NCBI RefSeq assembly: GCF_037038585.1
Contig: NC_092523.1
Location: forward strand, 34,759,501-34,823,500
Length of the DNA: 64,000 nucleotides
DNA from: Patagioenas fasciata
Taxonomy: Eukaryota > Chordata > Aves > Columbiformes > Columbidae
Reading direction: 5' to 3'
Shown here: piece by piece, positions 11,523-45,300 of the stretch
How positions within the stretch are numbered: position 1 is the first letter of the stretch
Layout: each line of letters starts with the position of its first letter
Translations under genes and position numbers: made by a program
Notes under the pieces: generated by a model
The model's database searches: none
The model's input: only the letters and a program-made list of their open reading frames with translations
What the model was told of the DNA's origin: nothing

Positions 11523-12430
11523 CCGAGGGACAGTCTCAGCCTCCTCCCCCGTTCCTGCGGAGCCAAGAGGGGCGGGAAGGCGGGGCGGCCGGGACTTCCC
11601 CGGCTGCCTTCCCGCCCCCCGCAGGCACCGCCTTTCCCCGCCCGGCGACGCGAGGGGGCCGGCCCGGGCTGCGTAGAAGCGGAGCATCGGGTCTGCGGCC
11701 GCAGCGCTGCGCGAGTTCCCCTTCCGCTGTGTTTCTCTTTCCTCCCGTGCGTGTGAGTATCTGTCCCGGCTGCCTGCGCCGTTACCACAACAAAACCGTG
11801 AGGGGAGACGGCGGCTGCTGCTTTCCAGGGGCTGCCGGCCCGGTCTGGCGGCAGCGGGGCCTCCGGGGCTCCGTCTCGGCGTCGCTGGTTGCCTCCTCCC
11901 CACGGAAGGTGCCCGGGGAGTGGGTGTGTGGCCGTTGGGGGCGCCGGGAGGGGGCGATAGGCATTTTTCTGCCCCACCTGTGGTAATTTTTGCCTCATCA
12001 AACAAGGCAGGGGACGTGTTTTTTGTTTTTGCGGGGTTTTTTTGTGTGTGTTTGTGTGGGGTTTTTTTTTAATTTATATATATGTATAATAATTACATAA
12101 CTTATATTTTTATTATTTTTTAATTTGTTGTCTTCCTACTTGAGTCCGTCCCTGAGCGACACGTAGGTAGGTGTCTCCCAGGCACGTTGCGCGCACTGTG
12201 TTTGGGGGATGCGGCTGGCGTTGCGCCGCCGGAGTTTAGTCACGGTGCCGTGAGACACATTTTACACCCGCTTCGGTGCCGGGCCTGCTCTGTCTGCTCC
12301 CTGGGGGGGCTGGAAGAGAAATGGGAGGTTTTCCTCCGAGGTACCGCGCGGGGCTGCGGCCCTTCTTCCTGTCACTGGCTTTGGGAGCGAGTTAACCGCG
12401 TCCTGCGCGTCCGCTGTTGAAGTTATCGGG
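11520..12430 (+). promoter_or_regulatory. CFAP97: CpG island, inferred CFAP97 promoter and non-coding exon 1
   Basis: CpG-dense sequence begins where the minisatellite ends and continues to about 12,430. The first CFAP97 coding exon is 7.5 kb downstream and has an acceptor just before its ATG, so a 5' non-coding exon is expected here. Candidate donors on the plus strand include GTGAGTAT at 11,753-11,760. No TATA box is evident near that point. A T-rich, then A+T-rich block (about 12,017-12,131) splits the island. The assignment is from position; the start site and donor cannot be fixed without transcripts. Confidence 0.6.
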
Positions 12431-15400
12431 CGAGGGGGGACGCGCTGAAGCGGTGCTCGAATAGAATTTAGTCAAGTGTTTTGACGGTGTGTAATTAGTG
12501 GGAACTGAGTCAACCGGAATGTGTTGTTGTAAATGATCGGCAGCTTCCTCAGGCCGGCGGTGTTGTGACTCGCCCTGCCCTGCACTAACGGTTCCCAACG
12601 GCTGCAGTTTGGAAAGATAACTGACCGCCGAATCTCTTGGCCCCTCTGAATTTGTGTGGAAATGGGAAAAGAGGTAACTGCAAATCCCGGGCCTTGCCTT
12701 GGCTATCGTGTGTGCAGCCCCTGCAGCAGGGCAGAATACTGAGCTCATTCCAAAGCGTGTCAGTGAGATGGTATAATAAAAAGAAATGTACGTTGTGCTT
12801 ATGAAGCTGTGTTGTTTTCTGGAGTTTTTACAGTGTGTTAGGGAAACTGGCATTTTAAAGTATAGTGCAGTATGGCTTATGGTATAACATAATCTAAGGT
12901 CATGTGACTTTTATACCTTGCTGAAGTTTTTCCCTTACAGTTCTGTTACACACAGTTTTTCAGAAATTGGTTTTATTACAGTATACCAATATTTACACTT
13001 GCTCATTCTTACTATAAAACATAGATTAAAAGCATCTAGTTTGCCTTTGGCCATGTATATGTTTTAAAATTATGTGGTTAAAACTTCTACACAACATTCG
13101 TAGAAACAGCAGGAAAATTATGTGGTATTGAATTAATGTGACAGAAATAGCAGTGCTAAATTGCTTTTGTATCCCTACTTTTGTCCGTTATAAGGTGCTC
13201 AATAGAGTGCATTGTGCACATTTTTGCTTCTGTGAAAAAATAGTTAATCTCTTTTCCTTGCATAGAAAGCAATCACAGTTGTTGATGGAGAGAGGGCAAA
13301 GTTCCACAAAGTTAAATTCTTCAGAGGAGTTATTTAAAGACTAAAATGAAGTCATTATTACTAGAAAATTGGTCACCAGACATTAGTTGAAGAGTAGGTT
13401 TATAAAATAATTGGAATTTTAAAATGTAATTTCCAGAAATCGGGACTTGGCTTTTGGACTGCTTCAAGCTCTTCCACTGCTTTATCCTGTCTGTGTGTTT
13501 TGGTTTTTCTTTTCTGTTGGTTGGTTGGTTTTGTAGTGCATATGTTGTACCTTTGTATTTTCTCAGCATAGGTAATACTTGTAATTGTTTAGCATAGAGA
13601 CCAGAGAAAAGGAGAGAACAAGTAATTTTGGGACATTCCCTTCTTTTTCTTGGGTCTTAAAGCTTTTATGAGCTACTGGGGTTTTTGTGTTGTTTTTGTG
13701 CTTTCCCATGTTTGAAAGGGCATTCAGAGGGTCCAGTGTTTCTGCGTAAGAGTTGACACAGGTTCAGAGGGCCATCAGGACTGCAGACCCTGTTAAGGCT
13801 TTGAAAGTGTAGTTGGCCAGTCCCTTTTGAGGATTGACCCAGCAACACATACAGGTGCTTATCTAAGGAGTCTTTCAAAATTTGCAGGATAGGTGATATG
13901 GTCTTCAGTGGCATAGGTGATAGGAGATTTTGAAAGTGTGCCCAGTTGGATGATGTAATAATATATCTGGAGCTTAGAGGTAAGAGTCTGAAAGTGAGCC
14001 AGCTCGTGATATCTCCTTAAATTCATGGGAGATAGGCAGACCATTATTATGATAGATGTACCTTAGTACTTCTGCCAGAGCTGCTTTATAAAGCTTTTTT
14101 TTAATTCTTTGCTTCTTGGCCTTATGCTTCACCAAAACTGGTGGTAGTAATGGTCAAAACATGACCCATGTTCTTTGACTAATGTTTTCCCATCCAACGA
14201 TCTCAGCTGATGTTTGTCACAATTCAGTGATGTGTATTTGTCATTCTTGAAGTGTTTCATTTTACTAACATTAATAAACACTGGAACTCCAGGAAACCCA
14301 TATTATGTTGAGTTCAAAAGAGAGCCCTATCTCTCAGCATTTTATCTGTTCTTCCGTACTGATACTTATCATCTGAAGAAACGAACAAGTCAAAAATATA
14401 AAGCGAGCAAGGATCTCAAGACACATTTACTTCATTTGCTCCCTACACACATTCTAAGGAAACATAAGTGTACTCAGACTATTCCCAAGTGGTATCTGTT
14501 TAATCTATTTCTTGCATGCTGATCTAGTGACTGAATTTCTGTACTTTACCCTGCTCATCTATACCAGATGGTGCTTGTTCCTTTTACATAGAAATGTAAT
14601 TACTGAAAATTAATGGAGTTGCATATTATTTTCAGTGGCTGTGAAGAATGTGATCACTGTCTCTGTAGAACCGTATGTGTATTTTCCGAAATGTGAGAAT
14701 AGGTGTAATCATGTGGTCTCAAGACTCTCATCTGTTTGATCTGTGTGGAAGCACATCTGTGCACAGTGTTGAGGGAGATGCTGATGATTTGCCTATTTGT
14801 GTAGTCATGTCACTAAGCAGACTAAATCCATAACATTAGATGCATGAACAAACTTCTGGTTCAGCGAACGTTTCTGTTGGAGGCAGTTCATGTGTTGTGC
14901 CACGTGGTAGGGATGGCCTGGTATTCTGTAGTATGCTGTGATTTGTCTGCTGCCAAACTCTGTCAGTAGTTTGTGAAGTGGTGTAGTTGTTTCCTTTGCG
15001 GTCCTGCTATCTATTTCGGGACAGGCTCAGAGGTAAATCCAGAAAATGCCAAGGTAAGTGGCATGTGCACAGTATAGATAGTGAGCTCTTGCATGACAGG
15101 TTCTATGCTCTTAAGCTTTCTTAGGGCTTCAGTTTTGAGGTCCGGCTTCCCAACGGGAGCAGATGGGCATCTGCAGGTTCTAAGCATTTCTGTGCCATAC
15201 CTCTGCTGCGTGCAATGCACGAAGCAGGAACCCGCTTTTCCCCTGGAATCTTCCTGCTGTTTGGTCCCTGTGAGAGCTGGAGGCAGGACTCTTCAGGTAG
15301 TGGGGAACAGGGCATGGCAGTAGGCCCAGGAGACTTTGACATGTGTGGCATCACTCCTACTTGTAAAGGTGAAGTACCTTATGAAGGACATCTTTCTAGA

Positions 15401-18400
15401 AGCTCTGATACTTCTATCAAACAATGTATGATTCTTTGTCTTTTGTTTGAACTGATGTGTTTTTACATGGTAGCTTGTTTAGTGACTGTTATTTTTTAAA
15501 TGTTAGTCAAATGGTACGTTTAGCATTTTTACCCTTGCCCAAGTTCATAATAAAAAGAGGTGATTTGGTAGTCAGCAGGTTCAAGGGGGCAGGATCCCTG
15601 ATGGGGGGCGATAATGAGTAAATAAGAGTCAGAGGATTTTGAAGTGTCCTAAGGAACATCTGCCATTGGTAGTATAAATCCTTAATTAAAACACTTGGAC
15701 CTTCCAACCTGTTAGCTCTCAAACACTTGTTTCTGCTCTCTGAGATCAGGACAGTGGGTCCCTGGTCTGAGGAGGTAGAAAGTTGGAGCTGAAAGGAGAG
15801 GTGCAGTCTGTGGGAGCACTAATTGTATGGGCTAGGAGAAGGTTGCCTGCCTGGTTACTTGTTTCTGTATCCATTATACTTACAAAGCAAAATTAATAAC
15901 TCTAAACCAGAAGGTGCCTAGTTGGAGCTGAATACAAGATTATTATTCCTTCTGATACTTTACATCTATGGTTGTTAATATATCCTAAGATTACGTCTGT
16001 TCCTTTTTCTTGCAGCAAACGTTGTTGACTCATCTTGAGTGTACTGTAGCTGTGCTGTATTATGGCTTTTGTGGTGATGCACAGTATGCACACAGTAAGG
16101 TCAGAAATTTCTGATTCAGCCCACAGCATACGTAAGGAGCTTGTTTTCTACTTTTATTAAATATCAGGATCTTAAGATGTCCTGAAAGCACTTAGGGCCT
16201 TTAGAGGATGTATGGCGTACAAATTCAGAGTGTGATGTTCTGCATGCTAGGAATTTGTATGTCACTAGATATAGAGGAAAGCTGTTCTTTTTCTATATGA
16301 ACCATTCTCTTACTTGAATATGAAAGCAGAATGTTTAAAAGTAAAGAAAGTTGATTGCTGCTTGTTCTTTAATGTTGAGTTGGTTTTGTGTGTGTTTTTT
16401 TTTCTGTGATTTATTTCAGTAGTCTCTGATACATGTATTTTAGATGGTATGCATTAAAAAAAAGTGAAAGATGATTATATAACTTAAAAGTTTAAGCAAG
16501 TTTAAAACACCTTGAATATTTCACTAGGTACTTAATGTACTTCATAAGTGTTAGTTTCCAACATTCAAAAATGTTATCAAAAGGCGGTATATGTTCAAAT
16601 GCAAACTCGCATCTAAATCCATATGGTCACTACATCATTTTTTACATCCTATCTTATCTTTGTATAAGATACTTTATATTGCAGCCATGCCTAAAGGCCT
16701 GCTATTAGGCAATACCTACAAAAATACTTCAGGTGGTGTAGTTGGCAGGTTTGCAGTTGACAGGAGAAAAACACTCGATGCTTTTAGCCTTAATAAGATC
16801 TTGATCTTTGTTTACCATGGAGGGGGATGTCAAAATACTTCTTGTCCTCTGGGCAGCGCAGCAGCAGGCAGTGGTTGGCCTGGAGCTGAGTGGTCTTTGC
16901 TCTTGTGGTGGCTGGCTGGTGAGAACATGGACATGATCTTGGCATGTAGTCAGATGATGAGAAAGTGTGAGTCCCTACTGCCCTAACAGCCAGGCTGCAT
17001 GTTCTCCTTCGCTGCTTGGCCACTGCTTTCTGATATTAAATGGGTGAAGATTGGTGTTTACAGGTGAAGGGATTAAAAAGTGGTATAAACTAGGAGGAAC
17101 TGCAGTGTGGAAGAGCCAAATAGGAATGGACGTTCTTGGCTGCGGTAATGGGTGGGTGTTGCAGTTACAAGAAATAGGGGGAGAAACAGAGAATTACATA
17201 GGGAGTGGAAATATTACAGTTAAAAAAGATCTGACAAATAAAGGCTAACCCGCTCATTTGAGTTATCATATTTGTGTTAGAGGGTTTCATGGCAGAAAGC
17301 CACAGGAAGCATATACTTCTTTGTAAATAAATATGGTGGTCATTAGAATCAGCAGTTAATGATAACTATTTGACCCTAATGACGGCTTTCTTGGGATTTC
17401 AGAATATTACTTGTTAATTCTATATTTTAACAACTAATAACATAGGAGAGCTGTGTCTTTCTCACAGAAATAAAAATGCACTATGCCCTGTATATGAAGT
17501 GGTGTGAGTGTGTGTATGTGTGTACATGCACAGCCACTTTATTAATTTTGGCATTATCAGCAAAATTGATACTTCGTATTACTACTTGGCAAATTCCAGC
17601 TCCCTTAAAGACATTCTAAATGCATGAGGGCAGTAGGAACCAAAAATACCATCTCTTCACTTATATCCTCTTCTTTGTTTTTAATGGAAACTACGAAATT
17701 CATTAATGTTTAGTTTGTGAGTGATTAGAGTGTCAGTGAGAGAAACTGCCCAACGCAGCATGTCTGGTTTCCATTAAGATGAAGGATGAAGTAATTAGGG
17801 GGTTGTGCCAGAGCATTTGGAAGGAGCATTTGGCAATGAAATGACTGGTGTTAACAACTGCTGCTGCTTAAGTAGTCAGGCTGCTAAACTGCATTTCTCC
17901 TGCTAACAGTGGTTACTGTCTGTGAATCAGTTATGGCTTAGTTTTCATAGAAAACAGCCCACTGGCAGGTAAGCTAGTCCCAAGTCATGCAAGGTGGGAA
18001 CGTGTGGGCTCCATGGCTGGTGCTAATGATGGAAAGGACTGTATAGGCTCCTTGCTATCTTTTATATCGTTTTGCCATCTCTACTCTGCCTTTTTGCTGC
18101 TGAGTTAAACCTTGTCCTCACTTAAAAGATCATGGTCAGAAAAGAGACATCTGAGAAGTCATGGTATGACCACCTATTATACCCAGTGAGATACTGTTAG
18201 TTTAGTCTCCTTTACAGGCGTAGTGTTACATAAACTAAAAATACGTAGGCTTGTATATTACAATCAAGAAAATTTTATATTTCAAGTTGTACGTGTTGGT
18301 CTGCATCCACCTGCAAACCTTTTTTTTTGCCTTATTTTATGCTCTATGTACAGCAGTGCTAACAGTATATCAAATGTGTGTGTTTGAGACAAGTGAAATA

Positions 18401-19985
18401 TGCCACATGGCTGCTTTTACCTAGCAGTCATAATCTGTCTGAAGCTACAAACTGGTGATGTGTTAGTGCCTTAAGTGATAAAAACCTTGCATCATGGAGA
18501 AGAAAGGGTTTTGGTTTAATTTTAACTCTGTACTTCCTGTATTCATTTTTGTCATAGAATTGGCTTTGCCCAAATTGTACTTGCTAAATAAATAATTAAT
18601 AATCTGTAATCTGCAGGTAGTGCACAAACTTCTACTTGGTTCCATTTTGGTTTAGGTTACATGAAGTAGAAAATTAAATGTAAATAATGTGTTACTCTCT
18701 TCTGAGTTGTGGTTTGTGGGGGGTTTTTGTTTGTTTGTTTGGGGTTTTTTGTTTGGTTGGTTTTGGTGTGTGTGGGTTTTTTTGTTTTTTTGTTTTTTTC
18801 TTTTTTCTCTTGTTGTACATGTTTTGATACATTATTCTTTTAGTAAGCTGTTCTAGGAAAACTTCCAGGAATTCAAATTACAGTTGGGCATTGCAGACTA
18901 TGCAAGGTGCTTGAAGCCAGGGATCGTGAGACGTGAAATGATGATGGAAAAATTCTATGTAGCATTTCAAATTGAGTTTCCAGGTGCTTTACTCCTTTTT
19001 TCTATTGCTTTTGGAGAAGCTAGGTGCTTTAATAAGTTTCTCTTCATGGCACCAAAGTTCACCACTGCTTCTGTTGTTTAACAGCATTTTCAGTTTTATA
19101 CAACATATAACCTTAAGTCTATTTTCAGTTTTTTGGCTTTGTGAACCTTAAAACCACCTTTTGCTTGTAAGGTTTGTCATTCACCCCAAATACAAAAAAG
19201 CACGTTTCAAATTCCCCTAGAGCTGAGTATTATTTGAGAAGTGGCAAGACAACTGAGTGACATAGACTGTTAAAAATTCCTTATTTTGAAGTAATTTTAG
19301 CTAGAAGTTTTCTTGGGAATAGTCTTACAGTCTCAAAGTAAGCTTAGGAATTCCTTTTTCACCTTGGTTTGCAATGACAATAAACTATATGTGGTTTAAG
19401 GGAGACCATCCATCTTGTAAAATATTCTGATTCTCCTGCCATACATCTGTTACAATGTAACCTACAGAGCCATGGATCTTCTGATGCAAATTGAACTTGC
19501 TACTACTTTAGGTGCTGTAGGTCTGCAGTTCCAATGGCTGTGGCAGCCAAGATGGTGACCAACATATACAAACAAGGTTTTTAATGTAAAATCCAAATTG
19601 ATGGTAACTCATTAGTGGTTCTATCTTAAAATGACCCCAGCTTAAAAGAACAAAATAAGGCACTTCAATTGCTTGTCATAGGTAAGACTCTTTAGCCACT
19701 GACAGTGTTGGACTAATTGCCTTAGCAGTGAAAGTTTTGAAAAAGTGATGGGTTTTGTTGGCTTAAACTAAAGCTTTTTGATCTAATGTGTGAGCTGTGT
19801 ACAATAAGGTGGCACAAAATCTCTTCATAAAACTCACTACAGAGTGTCCCTGGCAATATAACACAATCAACTGCAGAATTACAAATTACTGGAACGAAAG
19901 GAGTAAGGAACAGAACTATTATACTTGAAGTGTACTTTGATCCATTTTTATGCTAGCCTTTGAAAACCTTTTCTTATGGTTGCAG
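12431..19985 (+). other. CFAP97: CFAP97 intron 1 (inferred)
   Basis: This is intronic sequence between the CpG-island exon and the first coding exon. A G/T-rich tract lies at about 18,706-18,810. Between about 13,400 and 15,800 the minus strand shows several moderately open frames with no recognisable identity. I see no splice-flanked conserved exon and no RNA gene. Confidence 0.55.
18706..18810 (+). repeat. G/T-rich low-complexity tract in CFAP97 intron 1
   Basis: The plus strand is almost only G and T: runs of GTTTGTTT, GGGGTTTT, TTGGTTGG and T7 blocks. It resembles the similar tract at 34,722-34,822. Confidence 0.85.
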
Positions 19986-20005
19986 GTGGCACTTCATATT
20001 TCAGT

Positions 20006-40611
<20,606 letters not shown>

Positions 40612-42390
40612 GTGCGTTCTTTGCTCTGCACTCTGAGATGATCCTCAGACTTCTGGTTTTAGTGCATTTGTAAATTCTATGTGCAAAAATATTTTCTGCA
40701 TTGTTCAGTGATTAAAATGCATTGCAGTTGATACAATTGGCTAGAAAATGGTTTTAAGTGAACACTTTCACTTTTGTCAGTGTATTCCATGACAGGAAGA
40801 ACTTATGAAAGAGAAGGAAGTATTTAAATGGACAAGGTAAATAGAAATTGATAATTATTATTTTATTCTCAAATTGTAACTGGAATTTGTATCCATAACA
40901 TGGAAGGACAGAATTGCTAGACTGTAAGTGCAAGATATTATTTTAAAAATTTCCTTTATATTTTAAAATATTGCATTATACTCATAAGCATATGGTTAAT
41001 TCCTAGATCGTCCTTGCTTTTCATCCTGGTTCTAGGTGAGCCTTCTGAACTTTGTGGGTCATGTAGTTATGACTGAAAGAATCTGTATTTACAGCAGCAC
41101 GAAGGGGTGAAAAGCAGATTGTGTATTGTGCATGGTTAGCTTGAATACTGAAGCTGCAGAAGATGCTGTTCTGCCACTCTTGCACTCCAGGTGTTGAACA
41201 TTTGGTTTGTACTCAAGGCTGTGTCTCTTCCAGATTTAAAAGAAATTTGGAAGTTGTATTGGGACCTTGTGTAGGAAAAAAGCATCTGAAGCTGTTTGAA
41301 CAACAGTAAAGACTGAAACTGAACAACAGTTTCAGATTGACTCTAAACAAGAGTAAGATTTAGTTACTTCTCAGACTAGAGAATACTAAGCAAGGGAAAT
41401 ATTTCATGGCCCTGCTTCTGTAGATTCTTGCCTTTCTCAGTGGGCAGATAGAAGCTTGAGCTGCCCTGAACATCTGATTTTGAGAGCAACTACTAAACAG
41501 TATTTAAAAAAAAAGACAGTAGAAAACAGAACATCTTGTTATGCTTTTTAACCTGTTTCCTTATGTCATGTTCATACCAAATATGTGTTGTAGTGTCACA
41601 TAAGCTTCAGTAACAACATCCATTTGCAAGGGGAACAAAATTTAATGGAATTGGTAATCACAAATAGTAGGTAATGTGTTTTATTTCTGTACATAAAGGC
41701 AAACTTTGAGTTTATTTTGTAGGACTGTAGTCTTTATGAAGAGCATAAATTGTGATGCTAATATCCATGGATATTGCAGGAACCCTGCTTGCTTCCCCAG
41801 CTGCTTCTCAGGAGAGATATGGGAAATCTTTGTATTATACATAAAGAAAAAAAGTTATATTCAGTAATGCTGGGTCTTAGCCCTGTGAAAAGGGAAGTTT
41901 ATTCTTTGCTCATGCTTGCATGAGGGCTTAGGCTTTCAGGTATTCTGCATTGTAACAAACTTTCTACTTGGTCCTGTGTGATAGTTTGGCAGAGCTTTTG
42001 CACCTGGTGACCTGCAGATCAAATTTAGCTGTTTGATGATATTTGTACTTTTAACTTTAAGCAGCATTGTGGCAAACAGATTTTTGTTGCAATTATTATT
42101 CATGGATAGGGACTGTAAGGAATTTTTTGCATAGTGCTGCTGTATTTATTTGTACTATTGTGCTAATTGAAGTTATTTACTATTTAAAGATTTTTGTCTT
42201 TGAATGTGAATATCGGGATCACAGTTTAAATACTTTTGAATGTTCATATGATTTTTTTCTGTGAAGGGATTAATGAAATGGATTTCTTTTAATTGTTTCA
42301 TCTTATTTAACTTTGGTATGAAAGACTGTCAGTTTTGTATGTCATTTTTGTAAATCATAAGAAATAAAATATCTAACACTAATTGTTATT
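40612..42390 (+). other. CFAP97: CFAP97 3' untranslated region (inferred)
   Basis: The first canonical AATAAA I find after the stop on the plus strand is at 42,363-42,368, giving a 3' UTR of about 1.8 kb. An ATTAAA near 40,710 could make a much shorter form. A 16-bp perfect palindrome, AATATCCATGGATATT, lies at 41,760-41,775. Confidence 0.6.
42363..42368 (+). terminator. CFAP97: Candidate CFAP97 polyadenylation signal AATAAA
   Basis: This canonical hexamer is about 1.75 kb after the CFAP97 stop, followed by T/G-bearing sequence (TTGTTATTG) suitable as a downstream element. Cleavage is expected near 42,380-42,395. Confidence 0.6.
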
Positions 42391-45300
42391 GCAGCGGCTT
42401 CTTTCAGAATTTAATAATTGATGTTAAAGTGCAAAGGAGAGGTCATGGGAGAAGTGTTTTGCACTATATGTAGTGGAGGACAATGCAAAAAATCAGTTTA
42501 TTCATTAATACACTTTACCTGTTAGTGACACTATTTTTTTTTTAAATAACCCATATTGACAGGTCTTCATTAAGTTAGATAATCTCATCTGGGTGTTTAT
42601 AGCAAGAAATCCTGTTTCTAATAAACTTGTTTTCTGTCTTTTTTGTAAGCTGCCACTTAATTGTTCTCTTCTACCTTTTTTTAAAACAAACAAACAAACA
42701 AACTTTCTTCAGAAGATTTCTTAGAAAGAAAAGTGCAAGCTGCTTTGCTTCCTCCTTAAGTTGACCTGCCACACTGGTTTGATACACAGTTTCAGGTGGG
42801 GGCCAGTCTTCCTTCTGAAGTGACAGGATTACCAGTTTGTGGGACAGTACTGATGTATTGATCTCACTACTATGAGAAATGGAGTGTGATGCCTCTGTCA
42901 TGTTTTTGCTCTGTAAGTGTTCCTGCCTCATTGTGGTCTCAATTTCTTCCAGGATAGGGTCCTGCTGTGTAGTCTTTCTACAATACTGAAGGTCTTACAG
43001 AAGGCCTCACATAATTGAGAAGAACAGGAGGCGATGATCCATCCCCTGTCTGGGTAGGTGACATGTGAAGGGCATTTCCTAAGCAGACCACTGAATCCTT
43101 TAGAACTCAGTCTTAACTCCAGCAAACCAAAGAGACTCAAGCTAATTTAGAATAATCACACAAGGCCATTCCTCATCTGATATGCATAGACTCTGCTGTG
43201 CCAGAGCCTGTCTTCTATCAGATTGCTTGCAGTCTTTACTGAAGATCCTGAGGTATCTCTTCTGTCATCCTGCCCCTCAGATGAGGGTTTGATTGTCATA
43301 AATGAAATGGCTAGCTGGATTTGTATATCTTCCATGATGCTTGTAGACTTTACATTGGACTGTATTTTCCTGATTGTCGTCTAAGGAGTTTCAAGATAAA
43401 CCCCTGTAAAGAGCCTGAGACACTTCGTTATAGCAGATGATCAATAACATTTTTTTTATCCCAGTGCTCTTCCTTGTTCTCCATGGTCAATAGACAAAAA
43501 TAACTTGTGCCTTCCCAATGTGAGCAGCTCAGTGCGTCACCTGGCAGATGAAAGCTAGTGGTTTTCCCTGGAGTGCAGTCTGCACATCAGTGTGATGGAG
43601 GTGATCACAGTGATTTATATCAAGCCTTCTAGCTATGCAGCTGTGATTGTCATATGTAGGCAGTGATGAATACACAGTGACGTATCAACAAGCTGAGTGG
43701 TGAGGGAGAAGAAAGGCTCCTTTGGTACCAAAGTGGTAAAGCTTATGAACCCAGTACGTGGAGTATGTCTTTGTGGTGTTTACCTGTTCAAAGTCTTGAG
43801 CAAAGTAGTGGATGAAACATGTCACCTGATGAATGAGGAAATACAGAAATATAGAGTTGTATCTGGAGCCATCTTCCAGGACTGAAATTATGGTGAGGTC
43901 ATCCTGTTTCATATAATGGCAGAGATTGCTAATGCCTGTGACACTCATCTGTTTTGTCTTCAGGATGTGTGGTTCTAATACCTTGCTCAGGAAAGCTGCT
44001 ATATGTCTCCTGGTAACTCTCCTCCTGGCCAAGACAACACAGGATTTGGCAGCATTTATCCTTGTAGCTGTCACTTCTGGTTCCAGGACCACCTGTTATT
44101 CACTGCAGAGTCCTAAAATGCTCTTCTCCATGATTTTTGTTCTGGGCCCTGATTGTTAAAAAAAAATTTAGTTCTCCTGACTGTGGTCTGAGCTTGGAAC
44201 AAAAACTGACAGGTCTCAGCTCTCTGCACATGGTGGCTCTTGAGCTAGAACATGCTATTGAGATATTTTTCTGGTTTGAAGTGAGGGGGACTTCACAAGG
44301 GGAATGCAGGTGTCTGAGATTTGCCACTTGGGGCATGCTGCTTCTTTTGCTGACATCCTTGGTTGGCTGGTGGGACTCCCCATCTCCAGCTGAGATTATC
44401 TAATAGCTGTAACTGGGGCATTCCTGCAGATGTACTGGTTTTTTAATATCTTAGCAAAGTTTTTTTTTCCTTCTGCTATGCTTTTCACCATGTCCTAAAC
44501 TCTTCCTTATGGCTTTTAAAGAGCTGATGGCTGATTCTTCCATGACAAGTGTAGGGCAGAGTGGTTGTCACCTTCAGAAAGGGAGGGAAGGTTCAGTCTG
44601 CTGTCACAGGTTCTCCCCTCCCACTCTCTGCAGTAGGCTACGCTCTTTACAGACAGGTTTCTCTTTCAGACCTACCCAGAGTTCCTGACTTCATGTCACT
44701 GAAAAGATCAGTGCACCTCAGTTCCCTCCCTGGGTAGTATCTGTTCAGAGCTGGGCAGTACACTACATGCTGCATGGTAGAGGGCTTGTCTTCCTGTGTT
44801 AATAGGATATATTACCAAGCTATTCAGGGCGGGTTTCCCAGTGTTCAGGTGTGAGATATAAGGGAACAATGACTTTGATGTAGGCTTTTGTCTGCATAGT
44901 TTGTCTATTAGTATTGCAAGGGTGCAAAAAGATTGGGGCAGTGGAATTAATTGTCTGTGACAACTGAGGGTCATGTGACTGGTGTTCAGATACCAGTTGG
45001 AGACTATCTGCAGAATCTTCTATCTTCCAGCTTTGCAGAGCTCCTGGCTGGATTTTAGGTTACATTTTCAGGAAGTGTTAAGCTGATTGCCATGGGCCCA
45101 GTACAGAGCTGCTTTATGGAGAATGCTGCCAGAAGTCTGCACAGGGTGAGCATGTGCATAAACATTCAAGCAGAATTAATGAGCAGTTACCTGCAAGTAT
45201 TTTCCATCTCTATTCATGTATTATCTCTTCCCCCAGTGGAATCTTCCTCTATTGCTACTCCTCACTCTCCTTTTTAATAGACTTTGCCCTTTTTTTGTTA

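Noticed and set aside
10822-11676. Several plus-strand frames with seven-residue repeats, and a minus-strand counterpart
   Set aside because: They come from the 21-bp tandem repeat, whose length preserves frame. There is no gene-like start, domain or splice support.
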